Of a DNA stretch of 64,000 bases, positions 17,271-26,583 are shown piece by piece. The stretch is from contig BAYV01000002.1 in assembly GCA_000710935.1 (NCBI GenBank), forward strand, positions 17,391 through 81,390. The letters run 5' to 3'. Within the stretch, counting starts at the first letter, position 1. Each line of letters begins with the position of its first letter. The notes under the pieces are model-generated. The model did no database searches, had not been told where the DNA came from, and was given only the letters and a program-made list of their open reading frames with translations. Source of the stretch: Iodidimonas nitroreducens. GTDB lineage: Bacteria; Pseudomonadota; Alphaproteobacteria; Sphingomonadales; Rhodothalassiaceae. Made by a program: the position numbers and the translations under genes.

Positions 17271-19304
17271 TCTGAGCCGCGCCGAGAGGGTGACGGTGTT
17301 TTCCGTGAAATCCTGAATGCCAAGGGATGAATCGCGGGTGGAAAAACCATAGCTGAGCGAGATGAGCAGGCGTTCAAAGCCGGTATAATCAAGGCCTGCA
17401 GTGGCCCGATAATCACGATCTTCGCGCGGCAGCGTGCCCCCCAAAAGGGCTGCGGAAAAATCCCGCTCGGTGAAGCTGCCCGATGCCCGCGCGGTGAAAT
17501 GGCGGCTCAAGGGCTGTGATAGATTGATCCGGGCGATCAGACTTTCCTCATTCGTCGTGCCGGTATTGAGATTGATTTCATTGCGCTGCCAGCTTCCGGT
17601 CAGCACAAAAAACAGGTTGGCAAGCTGGCCGCTAAGATTGAGGCTGGCGGTTTCATTTTTCGTTGAATTATTGCGCAGGGAAAAGGGCAGGTCGGGGGGC
17701 AGGGTGGGATCGACCGCCCCCGGGGTGCCGGGCAGATTATCAAGCAGGCGTTCCTGATCGATCCGTACATTTTCATTGAAACTGGCGGTGAATTGCAGGT
17801 CCTGGCCGATCATCTTAAGGAAAGTGGCATTGAAGGCGGTATTGCCGTCCCGCTGGCCAGCGGTAAATTCAAAAGACGTGCGATCACTGGGTTGCCAGCG
17901 AAAGCCCGCCATATAAAGGGGATCATCGATTTCGCGATCAAATGTCTGGCCGGTGAATTTTTGATAGCCGCCCCGGGCGATCAGGCGAAAGCTCGATGTC
18001 AGATCATAGGTGAGTTCGGCAATGGCATTGGTGCGTTCCCGGTTTTCCCGTTCGCTTTGATCAAAATGCGCAAAACTGCCGGTGAGCGACCAATTGAGCT
18101 TTGAACCATTAACAGGAGAGCGGAGGATCAGGCTGCCCGTGTTTTCCCATGTATCGGTGCCCTGCTGGCCATTGAAAAAGATGGGATTGAGAGGATCGAT
18201 TTCGGCTTCGCTGATCAGAACAAGACCGCTTTCATAGCGCAGTTCCATCGTGGCGAGATCGCCAAGACGATGCCTGAGATACGGGCTGATCTGATAGGTT
18301 TGAACCACCTGCGTATTGGCGATATTGGTGATCGATGAAGATTGTCCGCGACGGGTATCCACAAGTTGACGCGAGATCGAGACGGCGCTATCGAGAAAAA
18401 ACAGGCGTTCTATCAATTCGGTATTGAGCGAACCTTGCACTTCGGGGGCAACGGAAAAGCTGTCATCATCATTTGTGCGATGCTGCAGGCGTATTTCGGC
18501 ATCGAGCAGCGCCTGCAATCGGGCGGTATCATAATCGATCCGAATGGCGGGGAACAGTTCGCTGACCGCACTGTCGCGTTTCAGATCGCCCGATTGCAGA
18601 TTGATATTATCGCTATAGCTTTGGGCGGCGCCAACCGACATCTCGATCGTTCGGCTGCCCGCAAAAAAGCTTTCCGGCACATAAATGACATCACCGGGCT
18701 GCAAAAGCGTATCAGCTCCCAAAGCACGCCCCGATTGAATATCGCCAAGGCGCAGACGAATTTTTTGCGTACGGCCATTTTCCGTGCGGATGATTCTGGC
18801 GCGATTGGCCGCCGCCGTTTCCGGAAGGCCGCCGATTTCTGTCAGTACCCCAAGGCTTGTGAGCCCTTGGCGATAAGGCAAAGTGCGCGGGGCGGGGAAG
18901 GCATCGCCGATGAGGCGGATGCGGTCTTGATAGGTGCTCCCCGCCGCAATCACCATCACCGTGGCCCGGGGTGTGGTCATCAAATCCGAAAGGGCCTGTT
19001 CCAGCTTTCGGGCGATCTGATCGGTGCTAAGGCCAGTGACCACAAGATCACCCAAAAGCGGCAGGGCAATCCGGCCATCGGGGCGCACGCGATACTCTCC
19101 GCTCAGATCGTCCTCGCCATTGATGGTGATCTGCAGGCGATCTTCGGGGCCGATTTTATAGATATAATCCGCTGCCGCATTGCCCGAACCCACAATATCG
19201 GGGGCTGTAGTCTGGATAATCCTGGCCAAGGCGGGGCTTTGGGCGAAGGCCGGATGATGGCTCATCAGCATCGCTAGGGTCAGCGTCCCGGTCAAAAGCC
19301 GCAT
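17265..19304 (-). CDS. Fusion of OPX/Wza-like export domain to outer-membrane beta-barrel (TIGR03016-like)
   Basis: A 679-aa secreted protein. The signal peptide (MRLLTGTLTLAML...AFAQS) has no lipobox cysteine, unlike the export lipoprotein at 3283. A Poly_export domain at about 45-115 (YIYKIGPEDRLQITINGEDD, RPDGRIALPLLGDLVVTG) is followed by an SLBB domain at about 120-195 (RLIGDAFPAPRTLPYRQGLT) and ALGADTLLQPGDVIYVPESF. From about 225 to the end there are long alternating polar/hydrophobic strands with frequent aromatic girdle residues, such as LLISLSYGFSTRD and the terminal NTVTLSARLRL. That pattern matches the PEP-CTERM-associated outer-membrane barrel family. The ATG at 19304 is preferred; the frame upstream (to 19394) lacks a signal peptide start. 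The fused barrel would anchor and open the export channel itself. Confidence 0.85.
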   Translation of the reverse strand: MRLLTGTLTLAMLMSHHPAFAQSPALARIIQTTAPDIVGSGNAAADYIYKIGPEDRLQITINGEDDLSGEYRVRPDGRIALPLLGDLVVTGLSTDQIARKLEQALSDLMTTPRATVMVIAAGSTYQDRIRLIGDAFPAPRTLPYRQGLTSLGVLTEIGGLPETAAANRARIIRTENGRTQKIRLRLGDIQSGRALGADTLLQPGDVIYVPESFFAGSRTIEMSVGAAQSYSDNINLQSGDLKRDSAVSELFPAIRIDYDTARLQALLDAEIRLQHRTNDDDSFSVAPEVQGSLNTELIERLFFLDSAVSISRQLVDTRRGQSSSITNIANTQVVQTYQISPYLRHRLGDLATMELRYESGLVLISEAEIDPLNPIFFNGQQGTDTWENTGSLILRSPVNGSKLNWSLTGSFAHFDQSERENRERTNAIAELTYDLTSSFRLIARGGYQKFTGQTFDREIDDPLYMAGFRWQPSDRTSFEFTAGQRDGNTAFNATFLKMIGQDLQFTASFNENVRIDQERLLDNLPGTPGAVDPTLPPDLPFSLRNNSTKNETASLNLSGQLANLFFVLTGSWQRNEINLNTGTTNEESLIARINLSQPLSRHFTARASGSFTERDFSAALLGGTLPREDRDYRATAGLDYTGFERLLISLSYGFSTRDSSLGIQDFTENTVTLSARLRL

Positions 19305-19474
19305 GGGGTTTCCAATTTTGCGATGGCCCCGCTTTAACGCTGGCCCTTTGGCACTATGCTGTGATGGTCTGCCCGTGCTGAAATAATGAGCCATATAAAG
19401 ATCGTTCCCCCCTTGCCCTTGATTCCACTGTTCCCTTAAGGTGAATTTTAACCTGATTCAACGCGCGGTCAAAC

Positions 19475-20635
19475 ATGCGAATTCTTTATCACCACAGAAT
19501 ATTGGCTGCCGATGGAATGCAGGTGCATATCAAGGAGCTGGTGGGGGCCTTGAAACGCCGCGATCATCGGATCGATATGGTGGGCCCAAAGGCGCAAAAA
19601 ACCGATGGGGGCCGCAGTCTTACAGGCTTTTTGGGCGATGCCCGGGCCCATATGCCTGCGGCTTTCAATGAAATGCTGGAGGCCGGTTATAATCTCAAAG
19701 CCTATCGGCAGCTTTTGCACAGCGCCCGCGCGCATCAGCCCGATATTCTTTATGAACGCTATAATGCCTTTTTACTGGCGGGCTTATGGGCGAAGCGGTC
19801 TTTGGGGATTCCTTATCTGATCGAGGTGAACGCCCCTTTGTGCCATGAACGCAGCCTTTTGGGCAATCTGGCTTTGAAGGGGCCGGCCCGGCGGATGGAG
19901 CGGGCGGTGTGGCAAGGCGCCGATGCGGTTTTGCCGGTCAGCGATGCCCTGGCCGATTATGTGCGCCGCGAACAGGTGCCCGATGATCGGATCACGGTTA
20001 TCCCCAATGGCGTGCGGACCGAATTGTTCCAATCTGTGCGCCGCGGCAGCCTGCGCCGGGAGATGGGTTTTGCTGACAAGATCGTGTTTGGCTTTGTGGG
20101 CTATGTGCGGGAATGGCATGGCCTTGATCAGGTGCTCCATGCCTTTGCCCGCTTGGCCGATCCGGCGCTGCATTTTCTGATCATTGGCGAAGGACCGGCC
20201 AGTGCGGGCCTCAAAGCCATTGCCAGCGAACTTGGGATCGGCCATCAACTCACCTTCACCGGTGCCCGCCCCCATGAAGACATTCCGGCGCTTTTGGGGG
20301 TGATGGATATTGCCTTGCAGCCTGATGTGAATGATTATGCCTCGCCCTTGAAATTATTCGAATATCTGGCCGCAGGCTGCGCCATCATTGCCCCCGATCG
20401 CCCCAATATCCGGGAAATTCTGGATGATGGCAAAACCGCGCTTCTGATCGATCCCGATCACCCCGATGATCTGAGCCGGGCCATCACAGCCCTTGCCACC
20501 GATTTTGATCTGCGCAAAAAACTGGGGGCGGCGGCTTGTGATCTGATCGGGAGGCGTGACTATACATGGGATGGCAATGCCCGGAAGGTGGAAGCCATCG
20601 CCGAAAAGCTCTTGGCGCGTGGGGCCGCTATTTAG
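19475..20635 (+). CDS. Glycosyltransferase family 4
   Basis: A 386-aa GT-B enzyme. Landmarks are MRILYHHRILAADGMQVHIK (acceptor loop), PYLIEVNAPLCHERSLLGNL, VLPVSDALADYVRREQVPDD and IPNGVRTELF. The donor-site stretch LQPDVNDYASPLKLFEYLAA has the conserved acidic pair. It lies divergent from the OPX/barrel fusion, with 170 bp between the two starts. Its 3' end overlaps the convergent O-ligase gene by 8 bp. The RBS is weak (GCGCGGT). It probably extends the repeat unit of the same polysaccharide. Confidence 0.87.
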   Translation: MRILYHHRILAADGMQVHIKELVGALKRRDHRIDMVGPKAQKTDGGRSLTGFLGDARAHMPAAFNEMLEAGYNLKAYRQLLHSARAHQPDILYERYNAFLLAGLWAKRSLGIPYLIEVNAPLCHERSLLGNLALKGPARRMERAVWQGADAVLPVSDALADYVRREQVPDDRITVIPNGVRTELFQSVRRGSLRREMGFADKIVFGFVGYVREWHGLDQVLHAFARLADPALHFLIIGEGPASAGLKAIASELGIGHQLTFTGARPHEDIPALLGVMDIALQPDVNDYASPLKLFEYLAAGCAIIAPDRPNIREILDDGKTALLIDPDHPDDLSRAITALATDFDLRKKLGAAACDLIGRRDYTWDGNARKVEAIAEKLLARGAAI

Positions 20636-22007
20636 TCGGGGCCTTGATCTGTGAACTTAAGGGCGGTCGTGATCGGAAAGGCCGGGAAATCGCCGGTCGT
20701 CGGGTGCCTTGCGCCTTGAGGGCGGGGTTTTGCGAAAGGCTGCTTGCGGAGGCTGCATCGGTTTTCGCCAGTTTTTGCGTGACCATGGAAAGGGCGGCGG
20801 CCAAGGCAATGACCGTGTAGATATGATCAAAATAAGCAAGGCTCAAAAAAGCACCAGAAACCATATAGCCGATGAGGGATGCTTGCCCCATCTGGCCCAG
20901 ATCGGCAGCCCATTTCATATCGGGCCTCATTTCGCCCAGTTTTTTGGCGCGGGCAAAAGATCGCCATGCCGCCCATAAAAGGCCTAAAAACAGCCCCAGC
21001 CCCACAAAGCCATGATCGCCCAAAACTTCGAAATAAATGCTGTGAATGGCGCGTGGCATGGCAGCATCGGGCACCAGACGCATGAACAGATCGCTATCAT
21101 AATAGGGCCTGAAGCCCCCCCCGGTGATGGGCCGTTCGATGGCCAGCCTGCTTGCAAAAATCCAGGCATCGATGCGCCCCATGGCCGAGGCATCCTGATC
21201 ATATTCCTTGATCGTTTCCATTCGCTCCACCCATTGCTGGGGCACGAAAAAAATCAAAACACTGCCCAAAGCCAGCGCCAAAGCAATGAAGGCGGCGCGC
21301 TGACGGGATTTCCAGACAAGGGCAATGGCAATCGCCACCAGCCCTAAAAATCCACCGCGCGATGTGGTGCCGATGATGGCAAAGCTGGTCATCACCATGG
21401 TGGCCAGGATGCCGATCCTGATCCATTTTTCCTCCGATTGCAGATGCAGATAGCGCATCAGGGGCAGGGTCATCACAAAAACCAGAGCCAGGGCGTTATT
21501 GTCGTTGATGAAGCTTTCCGGGGGGCCATAGGCATGATGGCCGCCGGCGGTGAGAATGGTGGGAATGCCGCTGCGAATCCCCAAAACGCCAACCGATAAA
21601 ACCAGCACCCAAACAAGGGCGTGGATGCGCTCGCGGCTGGTCACGAGGGCGATGGTGATCAGAGCCATAAAAAATGTTTTGAGCGTACGTTCCCAATACA
21701 CCCATGCCACATCGGGAACCTGAGCAAAAAAACTGGTGAAGGTCACCCAAAAGGCCAGAGCCAGCAGGATCGCCGTGGGGGCGGTGATCGTCAGTTTTTT
21801 GGGCTCTTTCGATACCAGCCACGCCAAAAGGGTGAGACCGCTTAAAAACATGGCGAAAGGCAGGCTATAGGCGACCCCATAAACCAAACGATGCGGATTG
21901 AGCAAAGAAATCCAATGATAGGCATAAACCCCCACGACAGGGGATATGAAGACCAAAGGCACGATGACGAAGAGGCTTGCCAAAAGTAACAGTGAGGAAA
22001 TCGGCAT
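20628..22007 (-). CDS. Putative O-glycosylation ligase, exosortase A system-associated (Wzy/WaaL-like)
   Basis: A 459-aa polytopic membrane protein with about ten TM helices. Family landmarks are the start LVFISPVVGVYAYHWISLLNPHRLVYGVAYSLPFA, the periplasmic loop GRIDAWIFASRLAIERPITGGGF, and PRAIHSIYFEVLGDHGFVGL, all typical of the exosortase A-associated Wzy_C/O-antigen ligase group (TIGR03097). It would polymerise the lipid-linked units or ligate the glycan to a protein or lipid acceptor. The C-terminal ~45 residues are polar and low-complexity. A small membrane protein gene lies 58 bp upstream in the same direction. Confidence 0.9.
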   Translation of the reverse strand: MPISSLLLLASLFVIVPLVFISPVVGVYAYHWISLLNPHRLVYGVAYSLPFAMFLSGLTLLAWLVSKEPKKLTITAPTAILLALAFWVTFTSFFAQVPDVAWVYWERTLKTFFMALITIALVTSRERIHALVWVLVLSVGVLGIRSGIPTILTAGGHHAYGPPESFINDNNALALVFVMTLPLMRYLHLQSEEKWIRIGILATMVMTSFAIIGTTSRGGFLGLVAIAIALVWKSRQRAAFIALALALGSVLIFFVPQQWVERMETIKEYDQDASAMGRIDAWIFASRLAIERPITGGGFRPYYDSDLFMRLVPDAAMPRAIHSIYFEVLGDHGFVGLGLFLGLLWAAWRSFARAKKLGEMRPDMKWAADLGQMGQASLIGYMVSGAFLSLAYFDHIYTVIALAAALSMVTQKLAKTDAASASSLSQNPALKAQGTRRPAISRPFRSRPPLSSQIKAPTK

Positions 22008-22065
22008 GGAGAATCCTTGGCTAAGCCGTGTTTGGTACGCTACAAAATAACAGGATCAAAAGGAT

Positions 22066-22299
22066 TTAACGCCGCCTAATCTTTTGGGGCTGGCCATTTC
22101 GACTTGGCGGGATGCGGCCAGATTTGAGCGCCCCGCTTTTTTCATCGCTTTTGGAACCGCTTTTGGCATCAGAAGGCGCCCGCAAACGCAGCCAGCCTTT
22201 TTGATCCTGAATGGATTGGGCATCATCGTTTTTCACGATCCAGAACAGGATATACAAAATCCCACAGATCCCCAGAAGGATAGAGAGTTGATCGATCAT
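22066..22299 (-). CDS. Small single-TM membrane protein, unknown
   Basis: A 77-aa protein with one N-terminal TM helix (LSILLGICGILYILFWIVK) and a charged, basic tail rich in Lys, Arg and Ser. I do not recognise a family. It sits 58 bp upstream of the O-ligase gene on the same strand and is probably cotranscribed. Support is the plausible TM/tail design and the operon position; it could be an accessory subunit of the ligase. Confidence 0.55.
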   Translation of the reverse strand: MIDQLSILLGICGILYILFWIVKNDDAQSIQDQKGWLRLRAPSDAKSGSKSDEKSGALKSGRIPPSRNGQPQKIRRR

Positions 22300-22456
22300 G
22301 GTGGCCTTGGCCTCTCATCAAAGGGTGGCATCATGAGATGGTTGCAAAGTTTTGCACGGAGCTTTGCTGCCTGTCGAGCATTTGACATTTTTAAATTGTA
22401 AGCTACAGGCTATGCTGGGCAAAGTTTTTTTGATGGAGCAGGGGGCGCGGATCTTT

Positions 22457-23356
22457 ATGTTTTATAATTTGAGGACGAAACTCAAAAAGCGCAGATTTGC
22501 CTATCAGGCACGAAAAATTCTGAAAACCAAGCCGCTCAAGCCGGTGAAAGCGCCTTTGGCGATTGTTTCCAATCTGCGCCATGATGATCTATTGATGTAT
22601 CTGGTGGCGATCAAATCTTTATATCACCGTCTGCAAAAGGGATCGATCACCGTTATCAATGATGGAACCCTGACCGAGGATGATAAAGCCCTGCTGAAGG
22701 CGCAATTGGGCGAGGTCAATATTCTGGAAGGTCGCAGCATCGATACCGGAAGCTGCCCCGATTATATCGCCTGGCGCGGCTTGAAAACGATCATCGATCT
22801 GTCGCGCGATCATTATGTCATCAAATTGGATAGCGATGTTGTGGTGCTTGATGATCTGCCCCTTGTGATGAAATGTATCGAAGACAACAGATCCTTTGTT
22901 TTGGGATCGTTTGATTGCGAAGAGGTGTGGAGCGCCGCTTATGCGGCGGATCATGCCCAAGGTTATCAATCCGATCACACGCAAATTCTGGCGGAGCGTT
23001 CCTTGGCGCATCTGCCCGATCAGGATCAGCTTCGCTATATCCGGGGATGTTCGGGTTTTGCCGGAATGCAGCGGGGATTTTATGATTGGTCTGATGTGGA
23101 AAGATTTTCCGGCCATGTTGAACGCCATGTGGATGCTGGTGCCTGGCGCAAATGGGGATCAGAGCAGGTAACGGTCAATTTTCACATCGCCAATACCCCT
23201 GATCCGGTGGTTCTGAAAATGCCGGTTTATACCAATCATCGCGAAGATACCGATATCAGCCGGGCTGCCTTGGTGCATTTTCTGGGCACATGGCGCTTTT
23301 ATGGTGGCCGCTATGCGGATTGTGCCAAGCGCGCGGTGGCTGATTTGCTGGAATGA
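22457..23356 (+). CDS. Glycosyltransferase-like protein (nucleotide-diphospho-sugar transferase fold)
   Basis: About 299 aa. The segment HYVIKLDSDVVVLDDLP contains a DxD motif typical of GT-A, metal-dependent nucleotide-sugar transferases. Upstream, PLAIVSNLRHDDLLMYLVAI and ITVINDGTLTEDDKALL look like the N-terminal sugar-nucleotide fold. The family is not certain; GT8-like or a capsular glycosyltransferase are options. The start is uncertain. ATG 22457 has a GGGGGCGCGG stretch upstream, ATG 22412 is the alternative, and the frame stays open from a TTG at 22352. A TTGACA box at 22382 could belong to its promoter and would favour 22457. A sulfotransferase gene follows 10 bp downstream. Confidence 0.75.
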   Translation: MFYNLRTKLKKRRFAYQARKILKTKPLKPVKAPLAIVSNLRHDDLLMYLVAIKSLYHRLQKGSITVINDGTLTEDDKALLKAQLGEVNILEGRSIDTGSCPDYIAWRGLKTIIDLSRDHYVIKLDSDVVVLDDLPLVMKCIEDNRSFVLGSFDCEEVWSAAYAADHAQGYQSDHTQILAERSLAHLPDQDQLRYIRGCSGFAGMQRGFYDWSDVERFSGHVERHVDAGAWRKWGSEQVTVNFHIANTPDPVVLKMPVYTNHREDTDISRAALVHFLGTWRFYGGRYADCAKRAVADLLE

Positions 23357-23366
23357 AGGATCATAA

Positions 23367-24041
23367 ATGACCCGCCCCTTCATATGGCTGCATATCCGAA
23401 AAGCCGGCGGCACCAGCCTGCGCGATGCCTTGGGTGATGCCTATGTGCAGGTGGATCGCTTTGCCACGCCCACGCCTTTTGTGGCGCTTCCGAAAGCTGC
23501 ATGGAACGATAATCTCAATAATTATCGGGTGCCATTGGGGCCTTATGAGTGGAAGCGGATGTTGTTTGCGAAAAAATTCCTCTATAGAGAGGAAGAATTC
23601 GACCAGCATTTCAAATTTGCTATTGTGCGCAATCCTTATGATCGCGCGGTTTCAGCCTGGCGATATCTTTCCAAAAAATGGACCTTCACATGGCCAAGAC
23701 AGGTGATATCCCATTATCGTTTCGATCATTTTCTTGAACGCCTGCCGGAATTTTGGGACAAGATCGCTACCGAGCGCCATGTCGCTACCCATACCGCCCC
23801 CATCTGGCCGGATATCACCGATGATGAGGGCAGGCTTTTACTCGATTTTATTGGCCACATAGAAACATTTGATACGGATTTCCAAAGGATCTGCGACGAA
23901 ATCGGTATTGCATCCGCCGTCTTGCCCCGGAAAAACAGCCAAGGCGAACGGGATTATAAAAAATTCTATAATCGCCGATCAAAAGCATTGGTTGAACGCT
24001 TTTATTGGGATGATATCAACGCATTGGGCTATGATTTTTGA
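23367..24041 (+). CDS. Sulfotransferase family protein
   Basis: A 224-aa PAPS-dependent sulfotransferase of the membrane/carbohydrate type. The 5'-phosphosulfate loop is WLHIRKAGGTSLRDAL near the N-terminus, and the 3'-phosphate-binding motif is FAIVRNPYDRAVSAWRYL at about residues 85-100. Such enzymes sulfate sugar hydroxyls. It follows the glycosyltransferase with a 10-bp gap and an AAGGA RBS. With the second sulfotransferase at 25536-26573 it points to a sulfated glycan. Length is at the short end for the family. Confidence 0.88.
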   Translation: MTRPFIWLHIRKAGGTSLRDALGDAYVQVDRFATPTPFVALPKAAWNDNLNNYRVPLGPYEWKRMLFAKKFLYREEEFDQHFKFAIVRNPYDRAVSAWRYLSKKWTFTWPRQVISHYRFDHFLERLPEFWDKIATERHVATHTAPIWPDITDDEGRLLLDFIGHIETFDTDFQRICDEIGIASAVLPRKNSQGERDYKKFYNRRSKALVERFYWDDINALGYDF

Positions 24042-24050
24042 GAATTGACC

Positions 24051-25535
24051 CTATTTTTTCGGGTTCTTTCTGCCCAGACGCCTCCCCATCGATTGAAACA
24101 GGTTTTTGATTTCATGGCGCAAGGGGTGGCGGCACTGCCATAATCCCAAGAGCCAGGCGGCCAGGCCGATCCCCCCAAAAAGGATCAGATTGAGAAGGCT
24201 GGAGCCGGGCGGCGCATAGCCATAAAGCATGACCAGCCCACCCATCACCGATCCCACCCATAAGCTGAGAAGCAGGCTGGGCAAAAGCGTACGAACCAAA
24301 GCCCCCATCCGCAGATCGAGGATCGCCATCACATCCCGCATTGCTAGGATCACAAAAACCAAAGCCGGCAGGATCAGGGCAGCGGTGATCGCCAATAGGC
24401 CAAAGGGGGCTGCCACGATCACCGCAATCACCCGGGTGATCTGCATCTGGGTTTCGATGAAAAAAATCTGCCGCATCCGGCCATGGGCCAGAATCAATTG
24501 GCGGCCAATGCTGAAAGGCATGTGCAGGGTGGAGCTCATGGCCAGAATGCCCGCCACCGGGCCCGCTGCGGTCCATTGCGGGCCGAAAAGAAACAGGATG
24601 AGGGAAGATGAACTGGCGGCCATGATCATCATCAGCGGCCACATCAGCCCCGAGGTGATTTGCAGGCGTTCCAGAAAGCGGGCTTTAAGATCGATTTTAT
24701 CGCGACGTTCCTGCGCAAAAAAGGGGGTGAGTACGGTGCTGAGACTGCCAGCGATCTGTTGATTGACAAGGCGGGTGATGGTCATCCCACGATCAAAAAG
24801 ACCCGCAGCATCAAAACCCAAACTGCGACCAATGATCAATTCGGGCGATTGATTGCCCGCACTTTGGATGAGATTGGCAGCCAGCGCCCATGATCCAAAA
24901 CCAGCAATCTCGCGCAAGCCGCGAAAACGCGGGCGAAAGCTGAGATGGCGCGGCTTGTAAATGAGAATGCCGATGATCAGGCCCAGCTTCATCACCACAG
25001 CCCCCAAGGCCAAAGCCATTGGCCCTAAACCATAAAAAGCTAGCGCCACCGATGTGATCGCGCTGGCCGCACCGGAGGCGACATTGATGATCGTAAGTCC
25101 GCCAAAGCGCCGTTCGCGCATCAAAAGAGCGATGCCAATGGTGCCAAAGGGATTGAGCAGGAAATTGAGAGACAGGATGGCGATCACATCTTCAATGGCC
25201 GCATTGCCATAAAAATCGCCAATGGCCCCGCGCCCGAAAAAGAGGATGGCAGCAAAAAGCCAATTAATTGCCAGCATGATGCCAAAGGCTTTTTGTACTG
25301 TTTTCCTGCCCAGATCATCAACTTGGATGAGATAAGGGCTGATGCCGAATTCCGCCATCGCCGTGCTGATGGCAATGGCGGCCGAAGCCACGGCGAAAAT
25401 GCCCATGTCTTCGGGTGTTAAAAGCCGGGCAATCGCCGCCGCACTCAGCAACTGAATGAAGGCACGCATGAAACGCCCGCCAAAAACAGTGGCCAAAGAG
25501 CGCTTGAGGGATGGCCCGGTCGGCGCGCCGCTCAT
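24051..25535 (-). CDS. Oligosaccharide flippase family protein (Wzx-like)
   Basis: A 494-aa polytopic protein with about 12-14 TM helices. Its start (LATVFGGRFMRAFIQLLSAA, ARLLTPEDMGIFAVASAAIA) is typical of the polysaccharide transporter/MATE-like flippase superfamily. It would flip lipid-linked repeat units across the inner membrane. It is the last gene of a minus-strand operon of lectin-like protein, sulfotransferase and flippase. Its start codon is directly adjacent to the sulfotransferase stop (no gap). It converges on the first sulfotransferase gene with a 9-bp gap. Confidence 0.9.
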   Translation of the reverse strand: MSGAPTGPSLKRSLATVFGGRFMRAFIQLLSAAAIARLLTPEDMGIFAVASAAIAISTAMAEFGISPYLIQVDDLGRKTVQKAFGIMLAINWLFAAILFFGRGAIGDFYGNAAIEDVIAILSLNFLLNPFGTIGIALLMRERRFGGLTIINVASGAASAITSVALAFYGLGPMALALGAVVMKLGLIIGILIYKPRHLSFRPRFRGLREIAGFGSWALAANLIQSAGNQSPELIIGRSLGFDAAGLFDRGMTITRLVNQQIAGSLSTVLTPFFAQERRDKIDLKARFLERLQITSGLMWPLMMIMAASSSSLILFLFGPQWTAAGPVAGILAMSSTLHMPFSIGRQLILAHGRMRQIFFIETQMQITRVIAVIVAAPFGLLAITAALILPALVFVILAMRDVMAILDLRMGALVRTLLPSLLLSLWVGSVMGGLVMLYGYAPPGSSLLNLILFGGIGLAAWLLGLWQCRHPLRHEIKNLFQSMGRRLGRKNPKK

Positions 25536-26573
25536 TTAATGACCATGAACGGTATGCGCTTTCATCATGTCGGCAGGGGCAGATGCTGTGAGGGGCGCAT
25601 CATCGGTAAAAAAACGCTGGCCAATGGGGGTGGTGCAGCAGATATCGCGAATGGTTTCGATGCTGTTGGACGAAAATTCTGATTTCCACCGTGCTGCCGC
25701 CGCCTGGGGATCGCGCTGCAGCTTATAATGACTGCTGACCTTTTCATCCGTGATGGTGCTATCGATGAAGCGTTTCACCTGATCGGCAGGCGGCAGCCCC
25801 ATATGATCGAGAATGGCGGCGATTTCCCGGTGGGGATGGATGGTCATGGCTTCATAATGGATGATTTTGGCCCGCTCATGGCTTTCTAAGGCAGCAAAAG
25901 CGGCATCATTGAAAGCGGCCCATTTCCAGGCCAGAATTTCCAGGGCATCCATAGCTTTGAAGCGCTCTTCGCTCAGCCCTTCGCGCTGGCCCAAGGGCGA
26001 ATGCAGGATGGCGCTATAGGTGAGTTCGTGGCGCTTGCCATATTTGGCGATGCCGCGCAGCATCGATGCCACCTGCCCACAAGGATGGCGCACCAGAAAA
26101 ATGGCTTTAAGCTTTGGGTCGGCATTCAGGCAAAGCCCTGCGCGCCCCAGCATATTCACGGTTTTGATCAATTGATGGGGCGATGTGCGCGATGATGGCT
26201 GGATAATCGGCCCGGCAAAGGCCATGCCGGGGATCAGGCGCTCCATACCCTTAAAGGCATAGATCTGGGCGCGCCTGAGATTGAAATGAAGGATATTTTC
26301 GCGCGCTTTGGCAAAAACCGGTCGGGTGCCCGTGGTGCGTACATCCCGGGCATGGCTCCAGTTTTTAAGATCGGCTGTCATTTGGCTCAGGGTGGATGGG
26401 GTGATGTCTGGAAACTGATCCACCCCCGGGGCATGGGCGATTTCCGGTTCATGCAGATAATGGATCAGGGGATGGCTATCGAGAATCTTGCCAAGCCATG
26501 TGGAACCCGAACGCGGCGCGGCAAAAATCATCGTGCGCTGCCGCTGCGCCGGATCCGCTGGAATTGGGCTCAT
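25536..26573 (-). CDS. Sulfotransferase domain protein
   Basis: A 345-aa sulfotransferase. The 5'-PSB loop is FAAPRSGSTWLGKILDSHP near the N-terminus and the 3'-PB region is AIFLVRHPCGQVASMLRGI. I chose ATG 26573, 10 bp after the stop of the upstream lectin-like gene; the longer frame to 26669 overlaps that gene. It is larger than, and unlike, the sulfotransferase at 23367, so the two probably sulfate different positions or acceptors. Sulfation of the exported glycan is inference from context. Confidence 0.87.
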   Translation of the reverse strand: MSPIPADPAQRQRTMIFAAPRSGSTWLGKILDSHPLIHYLHEPEIAHAPGVDQFPDITPSTLSQMTADLKNWSHARDVRTTGTRPVFAKARENILHFNLRRAQIYAFKGMERLIPGMAFAGPIIQPSSRTSPHQLIKTVNMLGRAGLCLNADPKLKAIFLVRHPCGQVASMLRGIAKYGKRHELTYSAILHSPLGQREGLSEERFKAMDALEILAWKWAAFNDAAFAALESHERAKIIHYEAMTIHPHREIAAILDHMGLPPADQVKRFIDSTITDEKVSSHYKLQRDPQAAAARWKSEFSSNSIETIRDICCTTPIGQRFFTDDAPLTASAPADMMKAHTVHGH

Positions 26574-26583
26574 TTCATAGGGC

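Noticed and set aside
18342..19277. 311-aa open frame on the plus strand
   Set aside because: It is antisense to the OPX/beta-barrel fusion gene, which has clear domains.
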